Assembly (NCBI GenBank): GCA_036897095.1
Contig: JAYMSP010003007.1
Coordinates: forward strand, 1-21,565
From: Plantago elongata
Taxonomy: Eukaryota > Streptophyta > Magnoliopsida > Lamiales > Plantaginaceae
Length of the DNA stretch: 21,565 nucleotides
Direction of reading: 5' to 3'
In this document: positions 1-10,083 of the stretch, piece after piece
How positions within the stretch are numbered: position 1 is the stretch's first letter
Layout of the letters: each line of letters begins with the position of its first letter
Translations under genes and position numbers: made by a program
Notes under the pieces: generated by a model
What the model saw: only the letters and a program-made list of their open reading frames with translations
The model's database searches: none
What the model was told of the DNA's origin: nothing

Positions 1-46
1 AATAAAATATTAAGTTTTATAAAATAAGCATTTATTAAATATTAGA

Positions 47-420
47 AATGATATACCGCGCTAAGCACGAATCCCGTGAATTTTATAATAAATTATAAGT
101 TAATTACTATACTACATGTCTAACTCCATCTGATGTGGCCTACCTAAATTCTATACATGAGTTTTGTTTATCTTTAAATTTTGAGATTGATATTTGGCCA
201 GTGTAGAGCCCTGAAATAGTGCTTAAGAAATTCAATTGAAAAAATAAAAATTAAAAAATTTTAAAATATTGACAACATTTCTAGTACAAATACATCGAAG
301 AATAGTAAATTAGTAGTAGACAATTGTATTTTGACCTAGAAGTAACAATTTAAATGGAAGATATAAACCAAAAATATAAATATATATGATTTTCATAAAT
401 CATGTAGAATATTCTTAGCG
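47..420 (+). repeat. Direct repeat, copy 1 (partner at 3975-4310)
   Basis: This stretch is colinear with 3975-4310 in the same orientation. Shared blocks include an exact 22-bp match (301-322 with 4181-4202), a block starting tagagccct (204 with about 4105) and the block acatgtctaactc (near 113 with about 4042). The offset drifts between about 3880 and 3930 bp, so the copies differ by small indels as well as substitutions. Near its start it carries ccgcgctaagcacg, a GC-rich motif in AT-rich DNA. Two direct repeats around 3.5 kb could be the worn LTRs of a non-coding retroelement, or two insertions of one family. I see no coding sequence in it. Confidence 0.7.
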
Positions 421-2100
421 AACAAACTAATAAATACAATAGTTAAAATAGAAAATTTTGTTAGAAATTCAAAAAAAAAAGGGTAAAAAAAGAAAGTGTC
501 AAAGAATGACATATGTTGATTTTTTGGTATGAATGGATTACATATACTTCCTTTGAATTTATAAATTTATGCATGGATTTTGATATACGGATGCCCACAA
601 TCTGATCAAATAGGAGTAAGTGCCAAGGGGAATTTCTATATTGATTTCATGGAATTTGGTAGCAAAATATCATGTACACTTCTTACTATTGAGATACATT
701 CTTCAAAACTTGCTATGTATCTATATGTGAGTATACATATCAGTTTGCTAATGTGAATTCTACAACACTTAAATGGGGTGTAACGTAATACAGTATTCAT
801 CTTTTGTAATTGTCTAATAGGGGATGGATTTATACTGTTTTAAGTGTTCTTGGTTGTTGGAAATATATACTTTTCTTTATGAAATTGCACCAGGATCATA
901 ACCATAAACGTCATGAGTTGCGAGAGGTACTACTATTTTTTTGTGCACATATTGGGGCTGTTCGAAAAAATTGAAAAACTGAAAAATACCGAAAATTGAA
1001 CCAATAGCTACTGAAATATAATGTCCATTTTGATGACATATGCAATGACTACTAGCCGAATAAATTTATTTTCTCACCAAAATAAATATTAAACCTACAT
1101 ATGTATATATCATCAATCATTTCTCCACGTCTCCTTATACATACGATTTGCACTTCGGATACATCTTTGTGTACCATTAAACTTAGTTAGAAAATCATAT
1201 ATAATAAGATATTGAATTTCACATCATATATATATAAATGATAAATAATTTCCTATTATATATTTAAGAGCATACATTTTTTTATACATGTATACTAACA
1301 AGGGTCAGTAACAATGTTGAGGTCTCGGCCTATATTTCACTATAATGGTATTTCGTTTATTTAACTTTTGAATGGGTTAGGTTCTATCCAACTCGAATTC
1401 AACCCCATTTAAAATAATGATGTTCAATCTAAAGAGTCGTATGACAGATACACTCTTAGCGAGGAAGCTCTACCTGGTCTTTTCTCTACTTTTTTTGATC
1501 TACAATAAGTGGGGTCAGTGGGTGGGGGGAGCTATGTAGGTTAGAAAAATCCCTTTCTTTCTACTTTATAGGTCTCCACTATGTGCTCTCGAGGGTGTCT
1601 ATCCGTAGGGGGTGGAGATGTAAAACGTAACTACGACATGTGAAATTATATTTGTAGAACGATAATTTGTGTATTTTGTGGGGTGGCATATACCAAGTGC
1701 AGGGAGGGGTTGGTAAAAACAGCATGTAAAATTATATTTGTAAAATCACAATTCTTTTGTGTGTACGATCGGGTGACCGTATACCAACCATGAAGTTGTT
1801 TGGAACAACATTATGCTTTACATGCCCTTTTGAAGATTCAAACTGAACTATTGTATATTTTTGTATCAGAAACATGTACTAAACCTAATTAGACTTTATA
1901 CTAAACCTGAAATTCGTTATAAATTAAATTTCTTTAATTACATTTAAAGTAAACCATCCAGTGAAATCGTCACGGATTCGTACTAGTTACTATACTCTCC
2001 TTACGCCCGTTCTGTTTATACAAGAGGTAAGCATAAAGTACTGGGTAGAGATAATTACCCCTTAATCTATACCTTATAAGTGAAAGAGTAAAACTATAAC
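421..2100. other. Gene-free AT-rich sequence
   Basis: No open reading frame with recognisable protein similarity was found on either strand. The only structure seen is the degenerate duplication at 1637-1790, entered separately. The segment 1490-1720 is more G-rich than its surroundings (runs such as gggtgggggg), and I cannot assign it. Confidence 0.6.
1637..1790. repeat. Degenerate two-unit tandem duplication, about 85-bp period
   Basis: Positions 1637-1700 and 1722-1790 share catgtgaaattatatttgta versus catgtaaaattatatttgta, followed by matching tails (gtgtattttgtgggg... and gtgtgtacgatcggg...) and both reach a catataccaa/cgtataccaa motif. This is a local duplication that has since diverged. 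No function is evident. Confidence 0.55.
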
Positions 2101-2340
2101 TATTAATAAAATGCTACGTCTTTAAACAAGGGATGCTCAAGTTCATGTGGGACCCCTTACTACTTTATAAGGGCATGCAGTTACTTAGGCAAAGTGCTCT
2201 AAGACAAGTACTCACTTAATATGGTGGTACTAAATAGTGTACTTTCCAAAGATAGAGTTATCATTAATTATAGACAAACCTCCCGTACTTCACTTTTCCT
2301 TTAATTTATATCCTATAAATATCTTATAAATTAATTATAT

Positions 2341-2517
2341 GATTGGCATGACATTTGAATGGACATTTTTGTAAAACTGTGTTTGAAATGAAATTAAAAT
2401 GAACATTTTTATAAAATTGCGTTTGAAATGAAATTGAAATGAGGATATTTAAAGTGTATTTTAGGCCAAATCACTGTTCATCGAGCCAAATGGGGACATT
2501 TAAATGCTATCCCAATC
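2341..2517 (+). mobile_element. MITE-like element, copy A (inverted relative to copy B at 3447-3582)
   Basis: The left end gattggcatgacatttgaat and the reverse complement of the right end, gattgggatagcatttaaat, form an imperfect terminal inverted repeat. The interior, with the run tttgaaatgaaattgaaatg and then tatttaaagtgtatttta, is matched by the reverse complement of 3447-3582. The right end may extend to cagcccc followed by tta, and a tta also lies just left of the left end. That would fit the TTA target site of Tourist-like (PIF/Harbinger) MITEs, but the left end is too worn to be sure. Non-coding. Confidence 0.55.
2358..2437. repeat. Tandem repeat, two 40-bp units inside MITE copy A
   Basis: Units 2358-2397 and 2398-2437 match at 35 of 40 positions, and all five differences are transitions. 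Copy B carries only one unit, so the duplication arose after the two elements separated. The transition-only difference suggests decay by cytosine deamination. Confidence 0.75.
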
Positions 2518-3446
2518 AGCCCCTTAAGTAGACACCCTACACCTATTAGCAAAGCATTTAAAGAATAATACCTATTTATTATTTATGAAAGAGACTTGTC
2601 TAATCTAGTAATGTTAAATATAGTATCTAAAATATAGCTTATAGTTTAGTGTAACAAAATTTTGTATAAAGGATATTTCCTAAGGGAGCTCTTAAAGTAT
2701 CTTACTTATGTTAACTTTGGCTGCGATAAGTTTGCATTAAAAATAGCATGCCCTTAAGAGGTATGTCTTTACTAAGGAAGCACCCTTAAGAGAAGAAGTA
2801 CCTAAATAATACAGTAATATTATAAAGCATAATGCTTAAGTTATAACCCCTGGAAAATATTAGGCAGGAAATGGTGCCTCCTCAGTACACCTTTATACAA
2901 AAGCGCTAAATTAGTTAGAAAAATACAGATTACTAAAGAATGCTACAGTAAATAGTCTTCTAATAAACAGCTATATGAAGAGGATTTTATTAAATAAGTG
3001 CTTAATAAGTGCCTCCAGTGTAAATATCTAATACAAATATTAAGTAAAGTAACACTTAATTAACTCAAGTATATTATTTAACTTTTTATAAAAGAAAGTA
3101 AACTCACTAGCAAAGAGTCATCTTATAATTCCTATGATAATTATTTATATACTCTAGCCACTCCCTACACTCTAGATTATTAAAGATACTTAAAGAGCCT
3201 TCTTATTTATTTAATATTAAATTATACTTAATATCTTGCTAGATACCCTCAAAGATAGATGTGACACTTCTCTAAGTAATACTCCTTATATTATACCCTG
3301 CCTCATAAATATGTGCCCTGGAGATTATACTACCGATAGAAGCGACTCTTCCCTTGATACTCTTATAGTTGAGATAGACATTAATTATGCCATTTTAAAT
3401 GTAGATGTTTACTATACTTTTATGAGTAAGGGGCGGTTTGTTATAT

Positions 3447-3582
3447 GATTGTAATCGGTCCATTTAGTTTTATGAACATTGATTTGGACTAAAATACACT
3501 TTAAATACTTCCATTTTAATTTCATTTCAAATACAACTTCATCAAAATCCATCCAAATGCTTATTCAAATTTTATACCAATC
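3447..3582 (-). mobile_element. MITE-like element, copy B (inverted relative to copy A)
   Basis: Its reverse complement aligns along its length with 2341-2517, including tttgaaatgaaattaaaatg, then tatttaaagtgtatttta and a following tccaaatca/gccaaatca block. The ends are gattgtaatcgg on the left and ccaatc on the right, so the terminal inverted repeats are partly worn. A tta sits just outside the left end (3441-3443) and near the right end. With copy A it forms an inverted pair about 0.9 kb apart that could fold into an imperfect hairpin in a transcript. Confidence 0.5.
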
Positions 3583-3974
3583 AGCTCCTTTAAGTTACTT
3601 GTAGTAAGATACCTTAAGCAAGTGTACTAATAAGTCTCCCTTAGTAAGTACACAAGTCATTTATAGGCGATAGTCTCCTCTAGCCTTAATGCATGATTAT
3701 ACAAAGACAAGGAAATATGTGTGCTATCTTTACTTATTAGACATGTCAGTTATAATAAATTAGAGTACTCCTCTCCACGAAATTACAATCACTTAATATA
3801 AGGTATCCTTTGTTAATAACTTAAGGCTCCTTCCTTAGATAAGGGTCTAATTATGCAATATTTGAAGATAAAATTGTGCGCACTCTACCATATAAAAGGT
3901 ATTTATTATTGTTAGTCCTTAAGACTGCACATTTACATATATACATTTACCAGAGACTGTATTACTATACTACA

Positions 3975-4310
3975 AATTGATGCCGCGTTAAATGCGATCC
4001 TCGTAAATTTTATAAATAAATTATATATTGATTATTATAATACATGTCTAACTCTATACATCAATTCATTTAAATATAACTCTATACTTGATACTTACTT
4101 AGTATAGAGCCCTAAAATAGTGTTTAAGATATTCAATTGAAAAAACATAAAAATGTTAACGATATTCAAATACAAAAAATAATAGTAAATTAGTAGTAGA
4201 CACTGTAATTTAACCTAGAATTGACAATTTAACATAATAAATCTAGACAAGAAATATAAATGTATTTATGATTTTAATAAAGTAATTCATTTAGCATATC
4301 CTTATCGATT
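3975..4310 (+). repeat. Direct repeat, copy 2 (partner at 47-420)
   Basis: Colinear with 47-420, including the exact 22-bp block at 4181-4202 and the tagagccctaaaatagtg block at about 4105. Both copies start with a short GC-bearing stretch (gccgcgttaaatgcgatcct here) followed by AT-rich sequence. This copy is about 40 bp shorter through scattered deletions. Confidence 0.7.
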
Positions 4311-4674
4311 TAAGAGAAATGTTAAAACACATGGAAGATGCCTTTTGACACGCTTGATGGAAAAATAGACTCAATAGTCTGTGCTTATAGCGAATGACCT
4401 CTAAAATAGCGAAACCTAACATTGAGGCAACTTGCAATCCAGTCAAATAGTAAACAAAGTGAATTGGACGATTCTCATTACAGTTGGGGTTGTAAAATTG
4501 AGTAATCTAATCGAGTCGTAAACACACCCAAAGTTATACAGTCATAATATGATGCATGTGAGTCGGAGTCTGATCCAAACACATATAACAGTTCATGCGT
4601 AAATAACAACTGAGATGGGTGAAGGAGTGTTGCGTATGGCTGAGTTTGTGAGCGAAGAAATATTAAAATATCGT

Positions 4675-4830
4675 TTTTTAGTAGCAGATTTCTAGAAGAT
4701 AGAGAAGAAGCGCTAAATAAATTGTAAAAATTAAATGACAATTTAACAACTCCAATATTATTTCTTAGTAGGCGGTTGTTAGAGAATAGACAAGAAGCGA
4801 TAAACAATTTGTGAAAGTAAAAGACACTTT
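4675..4830. repeat. Degenerate tandem duplication, about 86-bp period
   Basis: Positions 4675-4740 and 4762-4830 share ttagtag, then agaagatagagaagaagcg versus agagaatagacaagaagcg, then taaataaattgtaaaaatta versus taaacaatttgtgaaagtaa. The single long minus-strand frame crossing this region (4478-4807) is probably a by-product of the duplication and not a gene. Confidence 0.5.
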
Positions 4831-5546
4831 TACAAGTGAAATGACAGTTTTATAAGTGATGTTCCACTTCATGTTACACTTTAAGGTTTATTATATTCTG
4901 ATAACTCAAGCTTAACATTAAGGGTTAGTATAATAGCTCTCTTAAGCCTCTTTATATGAAAAACTTTACTAAAGGGAATTATTCTCTAACATAGTTAAGC
5001 TATAAGCATTTATGAAATATAACATAATATTATAGTAAAAGCATTAATAGGTTGCAACTCTTTAGGGTCTCTTAAGCACCTTCTTCTATAGTAAAGTAAA
5101 GTTATCCTCTTCCCTTATACTAAAATAATAACCTCATTTGTAAAATGTGAAAAGATATCTAGAAGCCATTCTAAGTACATGTCTATTTAGCGAAGAAACC
5201 CTTTAAAGTAGAAAGATAGGAAGAGATACTGGTACCCTATATATACTAAAGCTTTGACTTAATAAGAAAGCATCTGTAGAAAGGACCTACTACTCTGATA
5301 TTATCTTAAATTACTCGAGTTTTACGCTTCCATATAAAGTTATTTGCTAAGGGAATATATTTATGTACATATTTTATAAGGTAATTAACTCGTTTTCCAA
5401 AGACGTATTTTTTTAAATCTATAAGATGAGACCAATCTTAATATTTTTTGGATCATCCCCATTTCCAACTCTTCTTTCTCTCTTAAATAAATTTAAAAAA
5501 CCCTCTTCCCCTCAAAATACCATTTCCACTTTCATTTTCCGGCGAG
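4831..5546. other. Gene-free sequence upstream of the Myb/SANT-like pseudogene
   Basis: Contains the last two CTTAAG words of the preceding domain. Before the pseudogene start it becomes pyrimidine-rich (about 5450-5540, with cttctttctctctt and ccatttccactttcattttc), as is common for plant 5' untranslated regions. A possible TATA-like ttaaataaattt lies at about 5485, too close to the start to be convincing. Confidence 0.4.
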
Positions 5547-6178
5547 ATGGACACGGAGTATTTTCAGTGGTTGAAAATCAACAAACCCAATAAATATCAT
5601 GAGTACATGCAAGCTCACTTCGAAAACACTTATTTTCAACCCCAACCGAATCACGTTCGACCTTTGTTCCAAAGCTCCTACCAAGATCCTTACACTCAAA
5701 ATTACCAATCTACATCCTCCCAAACACCAATGTTTTCACGAACACCGGAAGAGGTGGTTGTTCTTGAAATGCAGCCGGACAACACAACCGATCCGGAGGC
5801 GTGGAAAAGCGAAAGACACCGGAGGAGCGACAACCAACACAACAGCCGTACGGGACAACCCATACAACGAGAGTGAGGAATTGGGTCTCATCTCAGCCTA
5901 CATGGAGGTCAGTGAAAATGCTATTGTTGGAACGGATCAGAAGTATTGTAGTTTGTTCCGTCTCATTGAGGAGAAGTATGAGGATATCAAGAGGATAGGA
6001 ATGATGACCGGGATGGATAAATTCCGTTCTCATGATTCACTTCGTGGAATATGAGAGTGGCTAAGAGATAATATAAATCATTAGTTGATTTGTGTAAAGC
6101 GTGCTACAGTTATGGTCGACAATCGGAGTGGCTACAATGAGTCTGATGCAAGAGTCACTGCCCAAGAAATATACCTAA
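5547..6178 (+). pseudogene. Broken Myb/SANT-like DNA-binding protein gene, PIF/Harbinger-associated type
   Basis: The first part, from the ATG at 5547, encodes a low-complexity N-terminus rich in N, Q, Y, P and S. It begins MDTEYFQWLKINKPNKYHEY. At about 5800-5880 the reading frame shifts by one. The second frame then reads EELGLISAYMEVSENAIVGT, followed by DQKYCSLFRLIEEKY. This matches the trihelix-like Myb/SANT-like domain of plant proteins often mislabelled glutathione S-transferase T3-like. In that family the pattern is E-E-x-x-L-x-x-A-W, V/I-G-x-x-Q-K, F-W. The frame then meets TGA at 6052 and TAG a little later (W to stop), yet similarity continues through NRSGYNESDARVTAQEIYL to about 6178. 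These proteins resemble the DNA-binding partner of PIF/Harbinger transposases. The frameshift and two stops make this a dead copy, either a decayed transposon gene or a decayed domesticated one. No transposase was found beside it. Confidence 0.65.
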
Positions 6179-9100
6179 AAATAATAATTACATAATCAAT
6201 CTAACGATTGATGATGAGTACAACTAAAATAAATGTATATTAAGCTGTTATAATTGTAATCGGACCATAAACTTATCTTTGTTTTGTGATACAAGTAAAA
6301 TAGATGTTAACTTGTAGGTCGGAGGTTTACATTGTTTCCTAAAACCATTCAGATACAAAATTGTCAAGAGTGTTTTGACTTTTTTCAAAATAAATAGGAT
6401 CTCAAAATCCAGTTCAATCACACCTAATTCCCAAAGTCGCAATTTTAAAAAATTCCAATTTTATTTTATATGAAGTTGGAACGTGAAAAATATATCTAAT
6501 CAAAAAATTCTAAGATTCCAAATATTCTGCATGTATCCCAACCCTTATAATTTGAAGATTGTTAAATATTTCTTGGAATTAAGCAAATGAGGACAAAGAC
6601 CCCGTTGTTGGACCACTTGTAACAACAGATAAAATAATGCCCAGTTGTACAACACATAAAATTTCATGGAGCACTACAATGCGGTTATAGCCTAGACTAA
6701 AAGCATGTAAGCCTCTTCCATCCACAAGGAAATAAAATAAGAGAACCCAGTCTATGGGTTGCAAAATTATGAAAATTTTCAAATATTGCATAAACAGAAC
6801 AACAAACACGAAAGCTCATCCTTGTTTTAGATGCAACCGAACTATACACAGCGGTTCAACAACACAAGTAGCAGTTCGACTGTTTTTAACTACTCCAACT
6901 AATCTACTAAACAATCATGCATTACTATGTTTAGAATTTAACACGCCCCTTTGTTACGTTTTCAAGCGAAAATTAAGAGACTGCAATGAATGAAATGCGC
7001 TTCGGCAGAAAAGGACTACACAACAAGAATAGACGTCATGGTTTCAGATTTTGAGTGAAGGTCAAACACAGCCTGGCTCTTCGATCACCTGCAGACAGAG
7101 ATATTGAGTTAAACTGCATGCCTCAGGTTTTTAAGTAATGTAAGTCTCTAATAGCAGATGGATGCCTCCCTCCAACTTGGCGACAAAACAGGGGATATTG
7201 ACGTAAGGAAAATGAAGAAAAAGCCAACATATCATTCAGATGATTGGAGTAAGTCTGTAAGAACTCACACTATCTACAAGACTACGTAATGCGTAGATGC
7301 CATTTCAGGTATATAAAGAGATTGGAACTGAGCAAAGCAAATGACAGTATTTTTTTGGAGGCAAGCGCAACTTCCTGATGTATGTTAGGCAACTGGAGAC
7401 ACTTTTAATGATCTCCATTGGCGTCAAAGAACAAAGGGTCAAGTATCCAATTAGTCCTGTCATTGTCAGGTAGTTATATGGCATGGGGAGACATTTAAGA
7501 TATGGCAACTAAACTAATGTAAAATTAGTTTAGTAGTGGCCTCACTGCCCTGGTCCACTCCATGCTAGAATGCCAGGTGAAGGAGGAGGACGTAGAAATA
7601 ATTTACCAGTATAATTTTCCAACAACTTCGCTTTCTCATTGAAGAATGGGGAGTAAAAAAGAAATAGTAAGTACAAGATTCCACATGAATGCCATCCTCA
7701 GGCCCCCTTGGTTTATCTGAGGATGGTTAGGTCGATGAGAAGTTATCTAGATTGAGCAGTAGAAGCTTGCCAGGATGGCTTGGTAAGGGAGCAATCAGTA
7801 GTTATGTAGGTCAGTCAATTAGGGTCTTTCCTGGCACACAAAACATGCACAGTGCAAACTGCAAAAGGGATCGTAAAAAAAGGAGGGGAATAGTCATCTT
7901 TTGTTGTATCAGCAAGGTCAAATTACTAGTACTATGCAACTACATAATTGCAGCATTTAATATAAAAAATAAACATGAATGGATCAGTAGCCAAAAGCTC
8001 TACAGTTAATCAAGCTTAACATTGGGCTTCAAATATATGCAGAGCATGCACGGGGAACAGATGAATAACAATGAGCGAGCATACTGGTTAAAAACAATCA
8101 CATGTCCACAAATTCAAATTACAGCATAGCTCATTGCTCAAACAAGAGCATATTGGATCACAGAACAGGAAGAATGCACCCCCTATGTGAAAAGAGTCCC
8201 ACTCTGATTCCAGAGAACTTGCACAGACCCAACTTTGATGCCATTGAAATAAACTGTGTATCACACAACATATATGTTGCTGTAAGAAACGACCGCCTGG
8301 ATTCATTTCCTTGCAGAAAATGTTCTCACAGAAGGGGATAGTTATAGACTTAGAGGCATTGAAAAACCGCAACTTAAATTCATGGGTAACAAGAATTCAT
8401 AGGCAGGGAAAAACCGCAAACTTAAAGTCCAAACCTAGGATCCCAGTCAGGTCATTTTCAGACTGCTAGAAGGTGATATTAGGTTCCTAGAAGATCACAC
8501 GAGATCCCCAATAGTTACTTCAAAACAAAATTGAGTAGATACAAAATCCAGTAACATATTGCCAAAAAAGAAACTAGGAGGAAATAGAAGAACTTGTTAA
8601 ACGATCTAATGAATACCCTATAGGGGAATGTGTCTAACTCTTGCAGGGGTGGGTCTATTCATACATGGCATTTACTGTGGAGGTGCAGATTAGGGGGCTA
8701 TGCCAACACTTGGATGGGTAGTGGTGTGGTCATATTCTAAGGTGTAAGGTGTGTATGACTCTAACTGCTGGACCATCAACCGCAAGTTTTTTTGACAATA
8801 ATCACTATTCCTGTATCCCAGGTGCTGAGTAATGATACTAATTATGGGAAATAGAAGTATATCTAGTGGGAAGAAGCCAACGTAGGTAACATGATTCTCT
8901 CAGCTTTATAAAAAAGAGTTAAGGTAATTGTTCAGGAGAGTTCTCCAATCTCTTGGTTTGTCATATATTACATGAAATTGGAGAAATAAAGATTGACCAT
9001 TACACATCAATGGGGAAGAAGGAATGTCTTTATCCCATACACGATATCAATGCTGTTATAACATGCTTAGCTCACTTCTTTTTTTTTTTTTTCAGTCTTT

Positions 9101-9434
9101 CTAACCACATCAATAATATCTCTCATTCTGAGGGGCAAGAAAATTATGAGGTAACTACGTATATTGTTCCCTTAATGAAGGAGAACTTTATTTTCACTTC
9201 ACATGAAAAGGTCATACGGAACATACATGACCATGTAAAATATAAGATGTGAAAGCTAGTGAATATTATGAAGTCCAGACAATCTTGTATCTTAATCTTT
9301 TTGTCTGTCGGAAGCAAAACCAAAACAAGTCATCGTAGATAGATTCATAGAAACATAATTTTGAAATGCAATATATTAAAAGTTTCTAACCAGTCTGAAA
9401 TGTTGTATAATCGTTCAAGGAAAAAAGAAACTGG
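6179..9434. other. Long gene-free region, possibly transcribed on the minus strand
   Basis: No frame on either strand shows protein similarity I recognise. The composition is less AT-rich than 1-5500 and looks like untranslated or intronic sequence of a transcribed unit. It lies downstream of the minus-strand CML gene, which may have a 3'-UTR intron, so part of it could be that gene's distal exon. Noted structures are the 16-bp block attgtaatcggaccat (6253-6268), which matches the end of MITE copy B at 15 of 16 positions, and a perfect hairpin at 7508-7534. Confidence 0.4.
7508..7534. other. Perfect 11-bp hairpin
   Basis: actaaactaat and attagtttagt are exact reverse complements separated by the 5-nt loop gtaaa. 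It stands alone in gene-free sequence. It could be the remnant of a small inverted-repeat element or an RNA hairpin if the region is transcribed. Confidence 0.6.
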
Positions 9435-9527
9435 AGACTGCATGTATGAATTTTTTTTTTTTGAAACGGTGAAGGTGACTGTCTTACCAACTGAGCTGCG
9501 CTTCGTTGCCAGACTGCACGTATGAAT
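9435..9527 (-). mobile_element. Ultra-short tRNA-derived SINE with target-site duplication
   Basis: On the minus strand the 59-bp body (9452-9510) starts ggcaacgaagcgcagctcag, continues ttggtaagacag, and ends cgtttc plus a run of A. The part agctcagttggtaaga is a typical RNA polymerase III box A from a tRNA. The body is flanked by 9435-9451 and 9511-9527, 17-bp direct repeats with one mismatch (agactgca[t/c]gtatgaat). This is the mark of LINE-driven retroposition. It shares head and tail with the SINE at 12463-12552 but lacks the internal segment with box B, so it is shorter than a tRNA. It could not be transcribed from an ordinary two-box internal promoter. Confidence 0.75.
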
Positions 9528-10072
9528 GTGTCTCATGATTTATTTCCTACAGCCATTGTAATCTTAATCATCTCTTATGAGCACAACAAAAATATAAGTA
9601 AACACAAGACTAGCTAAATACATGAATTTGGTTATAGCTGTTTATCCACATCTGGCCTATTGGTTCAGAGCAGGTAAAGTGATATTGATGTGTATATATA
9701 TATCAATACAAACTATCCGAATCCAGCATATAAACTCCAGTTCCATGTAACAATCTATGAGAAACAGACAAGTCATGTGTCGTAATTGTAAACTGCATCA
9801 CTATGAATGGTAGATAGATAAACATCATACTGAAAATACAATCCACTTGCAACCAGTACAAAATACACTATAACTGCTTAAGAAAAAACCAAGGCTACTC
9901 GTATGACCAATTGACTAGTATATTCCAACTGCATGTGAGTATCAATAATCAATAGTCTCTACTCATCATCATATATGTATCTCCAATCAAACCAGACAAC
10001 CAGCCAAGAAACTTGAGAAAAAAAACATATAAATGCCAAAAGCAACAAAGTTCGATAGATACAGCAAAAGAA
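9528..10072. other. Sequence just downstream of the CML coding region
   Basis: No protein-coding similarity on either strand. If the CML gene has an intron starting at 10078, this is intronic or 3'-UTR sequence on the minus strand. TTTATT words (AATAAA-like on the minus strand) occur, for example near 9539, but none is a clear polyadenylation signal. Confidence 0.35.
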
Positions 10073-10083
10073 ATATACCTTCA
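10073..10083 (-). other. Stop codon followed at once by a splice donor (putative 3'-UTR intron)
   Basis: Read on the minus strand, the CML stop TGA (10083-10081) is followed by AG and then GTATAT, giving AG|GTATAT with the exon ending at 10079. This is a good match to the plant 5' splice site consensus. It would put an intron two bases after the stop, leaving the protein unchanged. I could not pick a convincing acceptor among the CAG sites at lower coordinates, so the intron is inference. Confidence 0.4.

Larger units (their letters stand above)
2500..5080. other. Gene-free domain enriched in the palindrome CTTAAG
   Basis: By eye CTTAAG occurs at 2523, 2753, 2785, 2835, 3613, 3820, 3918, 4941 and 5071. 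That is nine times in about 2.6 kb, against about three times in the 16 kb after 5400. The sequence also recycles related words such as cccttaagag, ctaaggga and ctcttaag on both strands, giving a patchwork of short inverted repeats. No protein similarity was seen. The only long frame (3236-3448) opens on a non-ATG codon and resembles nothing known to me. The two MITE-like copies and one of the direct repeats lie inside it. Confidence 0.5.

Noticed and set aside
3236..3448. 70-codon plus-strand frame in the CTTAAG-rich domain
   Set aside because: It starts on TTG, runs into MITE copy B and shows no motif or family resemblance.
8088..8372. 94-codon minus-strand frame (and an overlapping plus-strand frame)
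   Set aside because: Cysteine-rich by chance, with no recognisable domain, and two opposing frames of similar length argue for neither being real.
8760..8805. Possible third SINE near a T run (minus strand: gcggttgatggtccagcagttaga)
   Set aside because: Only a loose box A resemblance, no box B and no target duplication found.
8953..9252. 99-codon plus-strand frame with a poly-phenylalanine run
   Set aside because: The run is a T tract, the frame starts on TTG and nothing in it resembles a known family.
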